In this document: positions 1-9,700 of the stretch, in pieces
Layout: the number at the start of each line of letters is the position of its first letter
How positions within the stretch are numbered: the stretch's first letter is position 1
NCBI RefSeq assembly: GCF_000315625.1
Contig: NW_005434632.1
Location: 498,010 to 521,736, forward strand
DNA length: 23,727 nt
Source of the DNA: Guillardia theta CCMP2712
Taxonomy: Eukaryota; Cryptophyceae; Pyrenomonadales; Geminigeraceae
Direction: 5' to 3'
Notes under the pieces: generated by a model
Told to the model about the DNA's origin: nothing
Databases searched by the model: none
What the model saw: the letters and a program-made list of their open reading frames with translations, nothing else
Position numbers and translations under genes: made by a program

Positions 1-210
1 GTGAGTGAAGGATGACTCAACTCGAATCTATGGGAGAGGAAGGGAAGGAGGAAGAGGAGGAGGAGGAGGAGGAGGAGAGACCAGATGGAGAGAGATGGGA
101 GGAAGAGGGGAAGGGAGGGAGAAAGGATGCTCGTGCTGGCGCTACATCCTCGGGCTCGTGCTTGTGCTACATCCTCGTGCTCGTGCTACATCCTCGTGCT
201 GTTTCTGTCG

Positions 211-332
211 CTGGTGCTGGTGCTGGTGCTGGTGCTGGTGCTGGTGCTGGTGCTGGTGCTGGTGCTGGTGCTGGTGCTGGTGCTGGTGCTGGTGCTGGTG
301 CTGGTGCTGGTGCTGGTGCTGGTGCTGGTGCT
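211..332. repeat. hexanucleotide microsatellite (CTGGTG)n, about 20 copies
   Basis: Uninterrupted CTGGTG units, flanked on the left by degenerate versions (GCTCGTGCTACATCC). The left part of the same stretch (about 46-77) is GGA-rich. It lies in the inferred first intron. Long ORFs across it (Leu-Val, Ala-Gly or Cys-Trp repeats, and antisense Gln-His or Ser-Thr) are artefacts of the repeat. Confidence 0.95.
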
Positions 333-357
333 CGTCATTTCTTTGACGGCATGGCAG

Positions 358-681
358 GACGTACGTTGGATGTGAGAATCCCCTGGGGTCCGTGGGAGGC
401 GACGGGGAGGAGGAGGATGAAAATGCGCTGTTGGCCATGATGAGAGAAAAAATGCTGGGGGCCGGTAAGGAGGAGGGAGAAGAGAGGAGGGAAGGGAGGA
501 GAGAGGGTGGGAAGAGGAGGAGGGAGGAGTGAGAAGGACGGGGAGGTGGGAGAAGAGCACAGAGAGAGGAAGCAGGGAGGGAGGACCTCTGACGCAAAAT
601 GCAGGTGTTGTGATGACATCCGCTAACCAGAAGATGGATGAGTTTTTCAGAGACGAGCAACAGTTTCGAGTTCTTCTGTGA
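358..681 (+). CDS. 3' end of an upstream plus-strand gene, unknown product (partial)
   Basis: Two exons can be modelled: 358-464 and 605-681, joined across an intron at 465-604 (donor GTAAGG, acceptor TGCAG, phase 1). The reading frame gives an acidic run (GEEEDENALLAMMREKM) and ends with KMDEFFRDEQQFRVLL and a TGA at 679-681. Codon choice (GAG, CTG, AAG) suits coding sequence. The upstream intron would end at the CAG at 355-357 and could start at base 1, where the window opens with GTGAGT, a strong donor; the rest of the gene would lie outside the window. I do not recognise the family. The exons are short, so the call rests on splice signals and codon character only. Confidence 0.4.
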
Positions 682-1185
682 TCTAGTGCAGTTTTGCCAA
701 GATGTATTGTGAACAAGGCACGGAATGAAGAGGAAAAAACTGTGATAGCAAGAGAATGTGGAAAGTGAGAGTTAGGGAATCCAATTGAGATGAGAATAAC
801 AGAAGGAGAAGGAGAAATTGGAGCAATTGGATAAGGAGGAGGAGGAGGAGGAGGAGGAGGAGGAGGAGGAGGAGGAGAAGGAGAAGGAGGAGGAGGAGAA
901 GGAGGAGGAGAAGGAGAAAGAGTTTCATCGTCGCAGCTGCAAGAAGTTGTAAGCCCCCATCTTGTCTGAAGTCGCTGAGAGGTCGAGGAGGGAGGGAAGG
1001 GATGGAGCAATGTTGGAACCTGCAAGGCAAGCATGAGAAGGGGAGGAGACGTCAGCAGGTAGTCACAACAACTCAGTTTTGTTCATGAGGATGATCGGAT
1101 GAAGAGCAAGAAGACAGGAACAGAAGTGTTCGAAACACATGTCAAGTGGCATACAAGTACAATTACATCAACGAGAGTACAAGTG
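682..1185. other. non-coding, purine-rich stretch with a GGA microsatellite
   Basis: No supported gene. The plus strand is strongly purine-rich, with a GGA/GAA trinucleotide tract at about 835-920. It probably holds the 3' flank of the gene ending at 681. Confidence 0.5.
835..920. repeat. (GGA)n/(GAA)n microsatellite
   Basis: Trinucleotide tract, nearly pure GGA in the first half and interspersed with GAA in the second. Similar but shorter GGA/GAG tracts occur at 1395-1480 and 1932-1970. Confidence 0.9.
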
Positions 1186-1285
1186 CTACCCATGTCTGTA
1201 CCTTGCAACGTGAAATAAAGAGGGATGCTCGACTTTCTTTCTGCTCTGCTTCTCCCTTGCAAGGATTTCCAGCCTTGATTGCTCG
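1186..1285 (-). CDS. possible terminal exon of a minus-strand gene
   Basis: Reading right to left, a CAG acceptor at 1288-1286 is followed by a frame of 32 codons rich in Lys, Arg and Glu (EQSRLEILAREKQSRKKVEH) ending with TAG at 1188-1186. Codon choice looks like the neighbouring real exons. A short Glu/Lys frame near 1545-1495 (ELKQDEEPASITSTS) could be an upstream exon, but the phases do not join simply. No family recognised; it could be chance. Confidence 0.22.
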
Positions 1286-1688
1286 CTGACAGGATATGAT
1301 GAGAATTTCGAGAATTACTAGAGAAGGTGGAGAAGAAGAAGTGGTGGGACTCAGGTGAGGAGGCGATTGGGAAGGAAGGAAACCAGGGTGGTGGTGGAGG
1401 AGGAGGAAGATGGGAGAGCAAGGAAGAGGGAGAGCGGAGGAGGAGGGAGAGGGGAGGAGGAGGGAGGAGGGAGGAGGAGAAGCTACATGATGTTGACGTT
1501 ATGCTCGCTGGTTCTTCATCCTGTTTGAGCTCTGTCATCAAAGGCAACGAGGAAAGAGAGACAGACCAAGTTAGCATGAGGCGTGATGAGAACAGTTCTT
1601 TGCCGCGGATCTCTCAGCTTTGACGATCTTGATATGTGAAAGCTAAGATGAGACGAGATTTTTCACATGTTCTGTTTGAAACGACAAC

Positions 1689-2534
1689 TCACATCATCTT
1701 CTTGCTGGTTGCTGTTTGCAAATCATCACAACATGAACATCTGGCAGCATTTTTACCTTTCGCATGCTTGTCGAACAAGTCCGAACTTCTTCTCAACAAC
1801 CTGTCTGCGTCAACTGGCAAATAAATTCAGCAAACCTGCTGAATCTCGTCACCTTGATAACATTTACCCGCAGTGACCAGCGCAGATCGAGGTCGCGCAA
1901 GACGATGATGGTTGCGATCCTTGTGTGTTGATAGAGAGGAGGAAGAGGAGGAGGAGGAGAAAGGAGGAGCAGCGAAGGAAGACAAGGAATGAGCAGAAGT
2001 TGAGGAGAGAGGAGGAACAGCGGAAGCAGGAGCAGCAGCGAAGGAGGAGGAAGGAAAAGCAACTGAGGAGGCAGGATGCTGTTGAACAAAGGGACGTTTG
2101 CTTGTTGGTAAGGCCAATCTGTTTTGCAAGGGTCCTGCGATCCCTTCTTCCTCCCTCTTGCGATCATGTTGCTGTGCGCCCACTTTCATGCTCTGCTCGG
2201 TGCTGCTCCTCTCCTGCTCCTGCCCCTGCTCCTTCTCTTGCTCCTTCTCTTGCTCCTTCTCTTGCTCTTGCTCCTGCTCCTGCTCGTGCACCTGTTCCTC
2301 CCTGCAAGTTGTCTGCCCATGGCCCTGCCCCTTGCTCCCTCCTTCTCGAGTCTCCCACCTCTCCGCGTTTGCCTCCTGCTCCTCCCTCAACTTCGTCGCT
2401 ATGAGGAGGATGTTGCTCGACCGGATCTGCCTCGGAGAATCTGCGAGTGAAGTCAGTCAACAAGAACCGACTCATCGGATCAGCTTACAAGCTCTTCCTC
2501 CTTCCTCCCCTCCTCCTCTCTGCGCCTGCAGCAT
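1689..2534 (-). CDS. candidate small protein with Glu-Gln repeats, unknown function
   Basis: A three-exon model closes in frame to 249 residues: 2534-2489, 2440-1853 and 1804-1689, with two introns of exactly 48 nt (2488-2441, donor GTAAGC; 1852-1805, donor GTGACG), both ending GCAG. The first intron carries an in-frame stop, so it must be removed in this model. The protein has an N-terminal basic/acidic part (IRSSNILLIATKLREEQ), a Glu-Gln/Glu-Lys low-complexity repeat, a Ser/Ala/Pro-rich middle and a basic, Cys-containing tail ending SKKMM. No domain recognised. It runs in the same direction as the coiled-coil gene ending 125 nt upstream. Between 2650 and 2540 all three minus frames show short coding-like patches, so the true 5' end is uncertain and extra exons are possible. 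Confidence 0.42.
2208..2290. repeat. imperfect hexanucleotide repeat (TGCTCC/TGCTCT/TTCTCT)
   Basis: Degenerate six-base repeat. On the minus strand it encodes the Glu-Gln/Glu-Lys run of the candidate protein at 1689-2534. Confidence 0.85.
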
Positions 2535-2659
2535 CCGTCGCGTCAGCTGCACAGCATGGCGGGTGTACCGTAGACTACCTTCGCTTCATCCTCCGTCTTT
2601 CCTGACGACCTTTCAACTTCATCGTCGTCAGCATCTCCCGCCTGGCATGGTAGGGCATG

Positions 2660-5548
2660 TCAAGATTTTATCTTCTCCTCCAGCGATGAAAACAAACTTG
2701 CCTGCTGCATATCTTTGTCCGCTGCTATTTTAGCTTCTACACCGAACAGGTCAGTTTCATCACAACAGCATCGGCAGGTTCAGACCTGATCTTTCCGCTT
2801 CGACAACCTCGGAGCTTCTTCTCAGCTCGCCAATCTCCCTCTCCCTCCTCGCCATCTCCACCTGCAGCTCCTGGACCAACCTCCTGCTCGCAGCCAGCTT
2901 CTCCCTCATCACTGAGTTGTCGTTCTCTGCCTCTTGGCACCTCGATCGCATCTCCTGCCATGCATGCTCCTCTTTCGCCTGCTCCTCCTCCATCCTCCTC
3001 GCGCTCCGCTCGCTGGCGAGCAGCTTGGCTGTGAGGGTCGTCACCGTGAGGTCCTGCTCCTCCAGCCTCGCGCTGACTTCCTTCACTCGCTCCTCGCTTC
3101 CTGCCATCAGACTCCGAGACGTCACATGGCTCCATCGGAAGAAGAGGAGGAACAGCTTCGCTCGCTCCCTTCTCCTGCGATGTACCGTCGAGACCTCCTC
3201 TTGATGTTTCCCCTCCTTCGTTTCCCTCACCACCTCCATCCATTCATACATGTACCTCGCCCTCCTCCCTGACCTCTTCCTCTCCTCCAGGTTCCCTTGC
3301 ACTCTGCTCGTCCACCGAGCACGACAATCTCGATCGCGGCAAGTGACGAGGAACGTCCGCAGCATCTGCCGCAGGAACCGTCTCTCCTTCCTCTGTTGGA
3401 ACGTCTCCACTGCCTTCATCACGACCCTCCTCTTCATCCGATCCTCCGCGTTCGCTTCTATCGCCCTGAAGCAGACCAGCACATCCTTTCTCAGCTTCTT
3501 CCTCCTCGCAAACTCCTTCACCTGCCCGACAAACCTCCTCTTGAACGACCACCCTGACCACCTCACCAGCATCGTCAGGAGTTCAGGGTGCATCTTTCGA
3601 CTCTCTATCTCCCTCTTCTCAAGGAGCCTCTTCCTCAGCTCCCCCATCCTCCTGCTCGCAGCAAGCGTTCTGGTCATGTCAACAAGCTGCTCCTCCATCT
3701 TCTCCTGCTTTCTCCCCATCTGCACCAGGTCGCCTTTCATTCTCACGATGTCCCTGCAGAAGATCTCGATGTCGTGCTTGGCTGCCTTCAACTCCTCTTC
3801 CAGCGGCTGCAGCCGTTTCAGCTCCTTCTGCATCAGCATGAACCTCCCCCACAGCTTCTCGTGCATCCCCTTCCACTTGGTATCGGAGGCTGAAAGCGTC
3901 TCTACCTTGCCCTCCATCGCCTCCAGCTTCTGCTCGACGCTTCTCTTCTCCTCCTTGAGACTCTCAATGAACTTCATCTGCACGCGCTTCATCGCCACCA
4001 GCGAGTCGATCTCGCTCCTGTTCGCGGCCAGCTGCCCCTCCATCTTCCTGCACGCCCTCTCGCTCTCCAGCAGTCTCGAGCTGAACTCCAGCCGAATGTT
4101 CTCCTGGGCCTCCTGGATGCTCTTGAAATGCTCCCTCGCCTTCTTCGCGTACTCCTCCGACTTCCTAGCCTCCAGGCTTGACCTCCAGGATTGGAACGCT
4201 TCCTCCACGTACATCATCCTCCACTCCCGCGCAAAGTTCTCCTGCATCCTCCGCAGCTTCCTCCTCTCTTTTGCGCAGTCCCTCCACAACCCCAGCAGCA
4301 ACGCGGTCCCCCTCCCCATCCACCTCTCCGCCACTCTCTTGCAGATCTTTCTCAGTCGCTTCGCGTTGTGCGCATGCTCTGCCCAAAGCTCGAACCTCCC
4401 TCCTGCCACGTAGTCGAACACCATCCCCTCAAGGATCGCCGTTCCCTTCCTCTCAGCCTCCCTCCGTGTCACCTCCGCCTCCTCCGGCGTCTGCGTCAGC
4501 CTCAGCGCAGTCCTTTGAATGATCTTGTGCAAGTCCTCTGCTTCCTTCCTCGACTTCTCCAGGTCACCTTCCGCCTGCTCCAGCTGCATGCGCTTCCCCT
4601 CAAGCTGCGTCTGCAGCTTTTGTATCTTCCCCTGCGCCTCCTGCATCTCCTGCTCCACCCGCGCGACCTTCGCCTCTAGCGGCACACGGAAGTCGTTCCA
4701 CCACCTGTCATTCTCCTCCGTCTCCCGCATCGCTTGCTCAAGTTCTCTCCTGCAGGTCCGCATGTCTTCCTCGAGGGCATCCACCATGACTTGCTTGTAC
4801 TTCACCTCCTCTAGCAGCCTTCTCAGTCTCTCATCTGCCTGCTCGTCCTGCTCCGTCCCTTCTGCTGCCTGTACACTTGCAGCATCGGTCTCCGGTGGCA
4901 CTCGTTTCAGCTGGAAGAGAACAGGACCACAGAGGAAGGGATACTCGTCCTCCCCCTCAAACTTTGCCGTCCACATCCCCGCAATGTGCCTCCTTACAAG
5001 TACCCCGACCTTCCCTCGGAACCGTTTGAATCCTTCCCAGTCATCAAATTCCTCTGCGAGCACAACCCGCACCCCGCTGAAAGTGCTCGCGTCCCCATCG
5101 CTGACGTACATCCTCTTCTCATCGTCCTGCTTCTTCCTCTCCCTTTCCTCCATGAGCTTGAACCCCATCTGCAACAGCTCCTGCTCATGCTTCGACTGCG
5201 TTGTCCACGGTGTCACCGACAACACACCCTCATCCTACTCTTCACCTTCTTCCATCGCCGCTGGTCTGTGGAGACCATGTCGTACTTCCTCGAGACGCTC
5301 TCTCGGCAGTTACTAGCCTCCTCGTTCCAGACCACAAACATCTGCACGAACACATCGCAAACAAACGCGGTAAGTCCCAACTCCCCCATGATCACACAGG
5401 GCTCGACCTCTGAGGCCTTGTCTAAACTCTGCTCAAGAAATTCCTGGTCATGATCACGTTCAGTCTGCAAGAGGTGCAGCTCCAAGGCACAGACCAGGCG
5501 AAGCTTTGGATCGTATCTCGTGTGCATTCCAGCATTCCACCTTTTCAT
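2660..5548 (-). CDS. coiled-coil protein with Sfi1-like (centrin-binding) Trp repeats
   Basis: Three exons: 5548-5246, 5195-2786 and 2736-2660, with introns of 50 nt (5245-5196, GTGAAG..GCAG, phase 0) and 49 nt (2785-2737, GTCTGA..GTAG, phase 1). They close to 929 residues. The start is the first ATG of exon 1 (MKRWNAGMHTRY). The large middle exon has no upstream ATG in its own frame, which supports the first intron. Residues about 141-201 (GVRVVLAEEFDDW...) look like a small beta-barrel (SH3-like) module; this is a guess. Most of the rest is Glu/Lys/Arg-rich heptad coiled coil. Two stretches, about 353-443 and 637-796, carry repeated hydrophobic-x2-Phe/Leu-x2-Trp/Phe helices (LLLGLWRDCA, LLTMLVRWSGW, LFLLFFRWSH) like the repeats of Sfi1, which bind centrin at basal bodies and spindle poles. 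A centrosome or basal-body scaffold role is inference. The last exon replaces the unspliced ending with EAKIAADKDMQQASLF...EEKIKS. Confidence 0.8.
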
Positions 5549-5575
5549 TGAGATATCTGACAACAACAGGTCACC

Positions 5576-5731
5576 ATGTCGTGCAGTCGCTCTTCGACAT
5601 TGTGGATCTCACTTCTCTCCATCTTGATCGTGGCCTTTCCCTACCTCCTCAAACCTGAGGACCTGATACGATTGACATGTAAGGGTTGCTCAGGAACTGA
5701 TCCTCAACCGCACCGAGATATTTGCTCTTGA
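5576..5731 (+). CDS. short ORF with signal-peptide-like start, unknown product
   Basis: ATG at 5576 opens 51 codons. The N-terminus (MSCSRSSTLWISLLSILIVA) has the basic start and hydrophobic core of a signal peptide or anchor, followed by a Cys-containing tail and TGA. A GTAAGG donor at about 5679 means this could instead be the first exon of a longer spliced gene running right. It starts only 27 nt from, and divergent to, the ATG of the coiled-coil gene, so both cannot have ordinary-length 5' leaders without overlap. No homology recognised. Confidence 0.3.
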   Translation: MSCSRSSTLWISLLSILIVAFPYLLKPEDLIRLTCKGCSGTDPQPHRDICS

Positions 5732-5772
5732 GCTGTCGGAAGGTAATGTACACTGACAACCTGGGCACACTG

Positions 5773-5836
5773 TCCTCTCCTCTCCTCTCCTCTCCTCTCC
5801 TCTCCTCTCCTCTCCTCTCCTCTCCTCTCCTCTCCC
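5773..5836. repeat. pentanucleotide microsatellite (CTCTC)n, about 12 copies
   Basis: Perfect TCTCC/CCTCT units. On the minus strand it reads GGAGA, so strand purine asymmetry is extreme here. Confidence 0.95.
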
Positions 5837-6799
5837 GGGTCGCCTGAGGAGTCCTCAGTCTCAGGGCCTCGGGCCTCTGAGAACGGTCTCCTCTCCCGGC
5901 TCCCTCCCCGCCTCTCCTCGAGTCCACGTACAACTTTGATCACACCGTTTCGTGCTGTATCGTATCACGCCATCACCAGTCGCTGGCGCCCGTCACGCCG
6001 AGCCATGACATCGGCACCGCCACCGGGCGCCGCCATCAACTCAATGACTTGCAGGCGGTTGAAAGACGGTGAAAATCGATCTTCAACCCCGCCTCAGAAT
6101 TCTTCGACTTGGCTCTCAGTAATGAGGGGCATCTGCTCCGCAGCCTCCGAGGGCCCGCCGGGTCATAAAATGGATTTTAGAAATTAGTAAAGTACCGCAG
6201 GCTAATTGGGGCACCACCGGGTGGTTTGACCAGTGCATCCGAAGATGGAGGCAATCCCAACTCATTCCGCTGACAGAAAGGAGTCTAAATTTAGTACAAA
6301 ACTGGAACTGAGAGGGATGGACCCTACTGATCTAACACATTCCTAGGACCGAGCCTAGGACCCCCACACACAAGATAATTAATACCCCAAATTGGCTTGG
6401 GAGAACACACCGGTGTAATTGTGGTAAACTGGGTGGGTGCGGGGTGCAGTCAGATATCACGGTGTACCCCTGTATTCCGATACAAATACATGGGTGGGTC
6501 CGGAAGGACGTAATGAGAAAAATCGGGGTGGGGTGGATATCAAGTTCAAACTTGCATATGACTGACAAAGGGTAGAGTACTTAGAGCTGAAGAGGGGGGT
6601 AGGGGTATCGTGGTCATTTCAACCAGAACAAGTGTGGGTCAAATGTGAAAATGGAAGTCAGATGTCAAGGAAAGGTGGGGTCCGTAATACGGAGAAAGGG
6701 GGGTCAGCAAGAAAGGGGGGTAGTCTTGATAATGGGTTTTGGATGAAAAATTCTTCCTTGACCCTCTGAAGCCGAAAGAGGGAGGGTCGGTTGGGAAAA
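5837..6799. other. intergenic region upstream of the polycystin-like gene
   Basis: No gene supported. The left half is mixed and GC-rich. From about 6190 the plus strand becomes G-rich with repeated GGGTGGG, GGGGGGTAGGGG and GAAAGGGGGG tracts up to about 6790. TCCTAGGA is part of a short repeat/inverted pair at 6341-6361. It presumably contains the promoter and 5' leader of the gene starting at 6800, but no core element stands out. Confidence 0.5.
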
Positions 6800-9700
6800 A
6801 TGCTTCCGCATGGAGGGCTGATAGCGGCAGTGCATGGGAGGAGGAGGAGACGAACTAGCGTGTCGGAGGAAGATGAGCATGACTACACAAACCTTCTCGA
6901 ACCAACTCAGATCTTCAAGGATAGGATGGACGCGGTTGACTCCGTGCTCGAGGATCTGGAATCTCAATCGATTTTTGGTCCGGCCAAGAAGGAGGCAGCG
7001 CAAGTTGAGATCAGTGCGATAGAGGGCCTGCTGGAACAGGTGGAGAATAAGATAGAGAGGTCGCAGGCATACTTCAAGCTTGGAGGAACAGCAACCTTCT
7101 TCATCTTGTTCGCCGTCTTGCTGTTCACCCAAAGGAATGTGTCCGATTCTTACGACATGGAGAGCTCTATCGTCAACCTGATTGTTGGGCAGCTGCCGAC
7201 GCTGGGAACGGGGGGATACACCAACTCAGGGGTGGGGGCAGCAGGGTCACTTAGCAGTGCCAGCGACTTCTACACATGGCTGTCAACAGCAGTCATCGCC
7301 AACGTTTTCAGCGATCCCATTTGCGGGGACGGCTCGTGCGATGCGCCGGACGAGTATGCCGGGTTTGGGAGGTTCGGGTGCGTAGCCGACTGCGGAAACT
7401 ATCTGAACGTCACAGAGATAACGATTAACCTCCAAGATGTCATCGCCACAAGCTCTGATAGCCTTGGATGGGACGTGTCTGGAATAACGAGGATTTCCTC
7501 TTCCCAGAAGGCTGGGTTCAAATACAACATCTACAGCGAAACGATGGGCGATTTCCTGTTTGCAGATGACCAGGACTCATCGACGGGGCTGAGCGTCACG
7601 ACGGACGTCCCTGACGGCGTTCTCACGCTAGTCCTATACCAAACGCAGAAAACCAGCAGCCTTGTCGACGCCAACACCATTCACAACTTCTATCCCTTCG
7701 TACTGAGGTGAACCGTGTCTTGTCTTCCTTGCTGTGCGATGGAGATGAGAGTTTGATCGCAGCACAATACCTGATCGAAATACTTTGAGCGACTACCAAT
7801 ACGGCGATCAGAGGGAATACCTCTCCTCTTCGTTCCTCATCCTCCAAGGGATAGAGAACTATTGCTACTCATCCGGTCCAGCCATGCCCCCCAAGTGCCA
7901 GTCCTTGAATTCTTTCGGTCTTATTTCCATCTCTTTTTGCATGTTGGAAGCTGACGTCTTGAGTTGCACGGCAGACATGTATGTGCGACTCTTGTCCAGT
8001 TACGGAGTAAACGGATCGATCACCATGAAGTCTTCAACCTCGAACAAGAATTACGACACTCTTGCTTCGGTGACGCATCCTTGCGCAATACTCTTCCTTC
8101 TCCTATCAAACCTTACATCTCCGATGTCGTGAACAGGTCATGTTCTGCTCTGTCATCCCGAACACCACAGGGGGGTCGGCTGCCTCAGCGAACAAGGCGT
8201 ACTTCCAGAGTGCCAGGACCTCTTGTCAATCTGGACAGGCACGCTCGGCATCAAAGTTGCCGCAACTCTCGGACTCGAAGACGTTGATTAGAGAGGAGAG
8301 GAAGGGAAAGAAAATCACTCAGGAGGAGGAAAAGATTGTCGGTCGCTCAATGCGCTTGCATGCAAAGGAGGAGAACATCATCCAAGGGGATGAAACAGGT
8401 ACAGAGCTCGTGCACATGATCAGGAAACGCCCTCAAGCGAGCGCTATCAATGCTTCGCACCAAAATTTCCATCAACTCGCAGCTCCGGGTCAGTCTCCAT
8501 TCGCTTCGCCGACATGCACCGCCGCGACGCAGAGTTTCCCCCTCCTCTATGTTTATCCTTCGCAGACTGTTCAGACCTGCTTGATGTTCTCGACTGCAGG
8601 CTCGAGCCCTCTCTACATCTTGACTTCTTACGAGGACCAGATTGGCCAGAATAATCTCAATCTACTGAACCCGTCTGGTGGTGGGTTTTATATCTCAGCA
8701 GCCAACTTCACTCAGATGAGCATTCCCAACTTCAATTTTCAGCTTGCTGTGCAGAGCGCGCAGCCTGGAAAGCCGGGATCCTTTCTTCACTCTTCGAAAC
8801 CGTATGCGATGCCCATTTCGTCGCCGTCTGTCTATTTCTACATCACAGTAACTCCGACCGATTACCTTTGTTTGAGTTTCTCGGAGTCTGACTGCACACC
8901 TCCGAGCGACCCGCAGATTGTGGATTCCTTCAGTCTTCCTGTTGTCGTAGTCCAGAGCTCCGTTGGGCAGGGCGCAAACTCAAAAACTTTGATTTCACTC
9001 TCCATCCTGCCTTCGTCCAACGGATCGACTGTGAGTTTCTCAACGTCGAGCAGTAATGCTCTGTCATGTAGCAATGCGACAAGCTCAGGAAGTTTGTTCT
9101 TCTACGATGACTCTGCTTCTCAGCTGACGGGCTCAAAACTGACCGTGTACGCCATGGCTTGCAAGAATGGTTTAACGAGCAACGTGGTCAGTCGAAGTTG
9201 GAACATTTTCCCGTCGCCCTACGTGTCTGTCAGCTTGAAAGTGGACGCATTGACCTCCACAAGCTTCAGCGACACGTTGTTGGAGTACATGAAGACAGCG
9301 ATCTCTCAGGTGGTTGGATGCAACAAACTGCAGGTGCTTTCTTTGTCGGTCACCACTGAAACCAGCAACACAACAAACTACACGTCTGCTTATCTCAGTC
9401 TCAAGATCCTTACTGATTCCAACGTGGATGTGGTCCAGTACAACAAGTCAGTGGTATCAAACATCATGACGATCTCAAGCAAGTTCAAGACACTTGCAAA
9501 CGTTAACGCGACAACCTCCATCAGGGCGACCTCGATCACTTCGAAGCTGTCCTACTCGAACGAGTTCAAACCGTGTACCACACACTATGACTGCACCAGC
9601 GGGTTGTTCTGCGCCACACAGCAGAGCTCCACCGGCTACATCTGCCAGCCATGTGCAACTTGCGTCATCGACTCGAGAGACTCTTACAACGGAGTCTGCC

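Noticed and set aside
186-1034. 282-codon minus-strand ORF with Ser-Thr and Pro runs
   Set aside because: It is created by the CTGGTG and GGA microsatellites; outside the repeats it has no protein-like sequence.
3250-4413. 387-codon plus-strand ORF
   Set aside because: It is the antisense shadow of the coiled-coil gene; its Ser/Leu/Phe-rich product mirrors Glu/Lys/Arg codons on the other strand and shows no domain.
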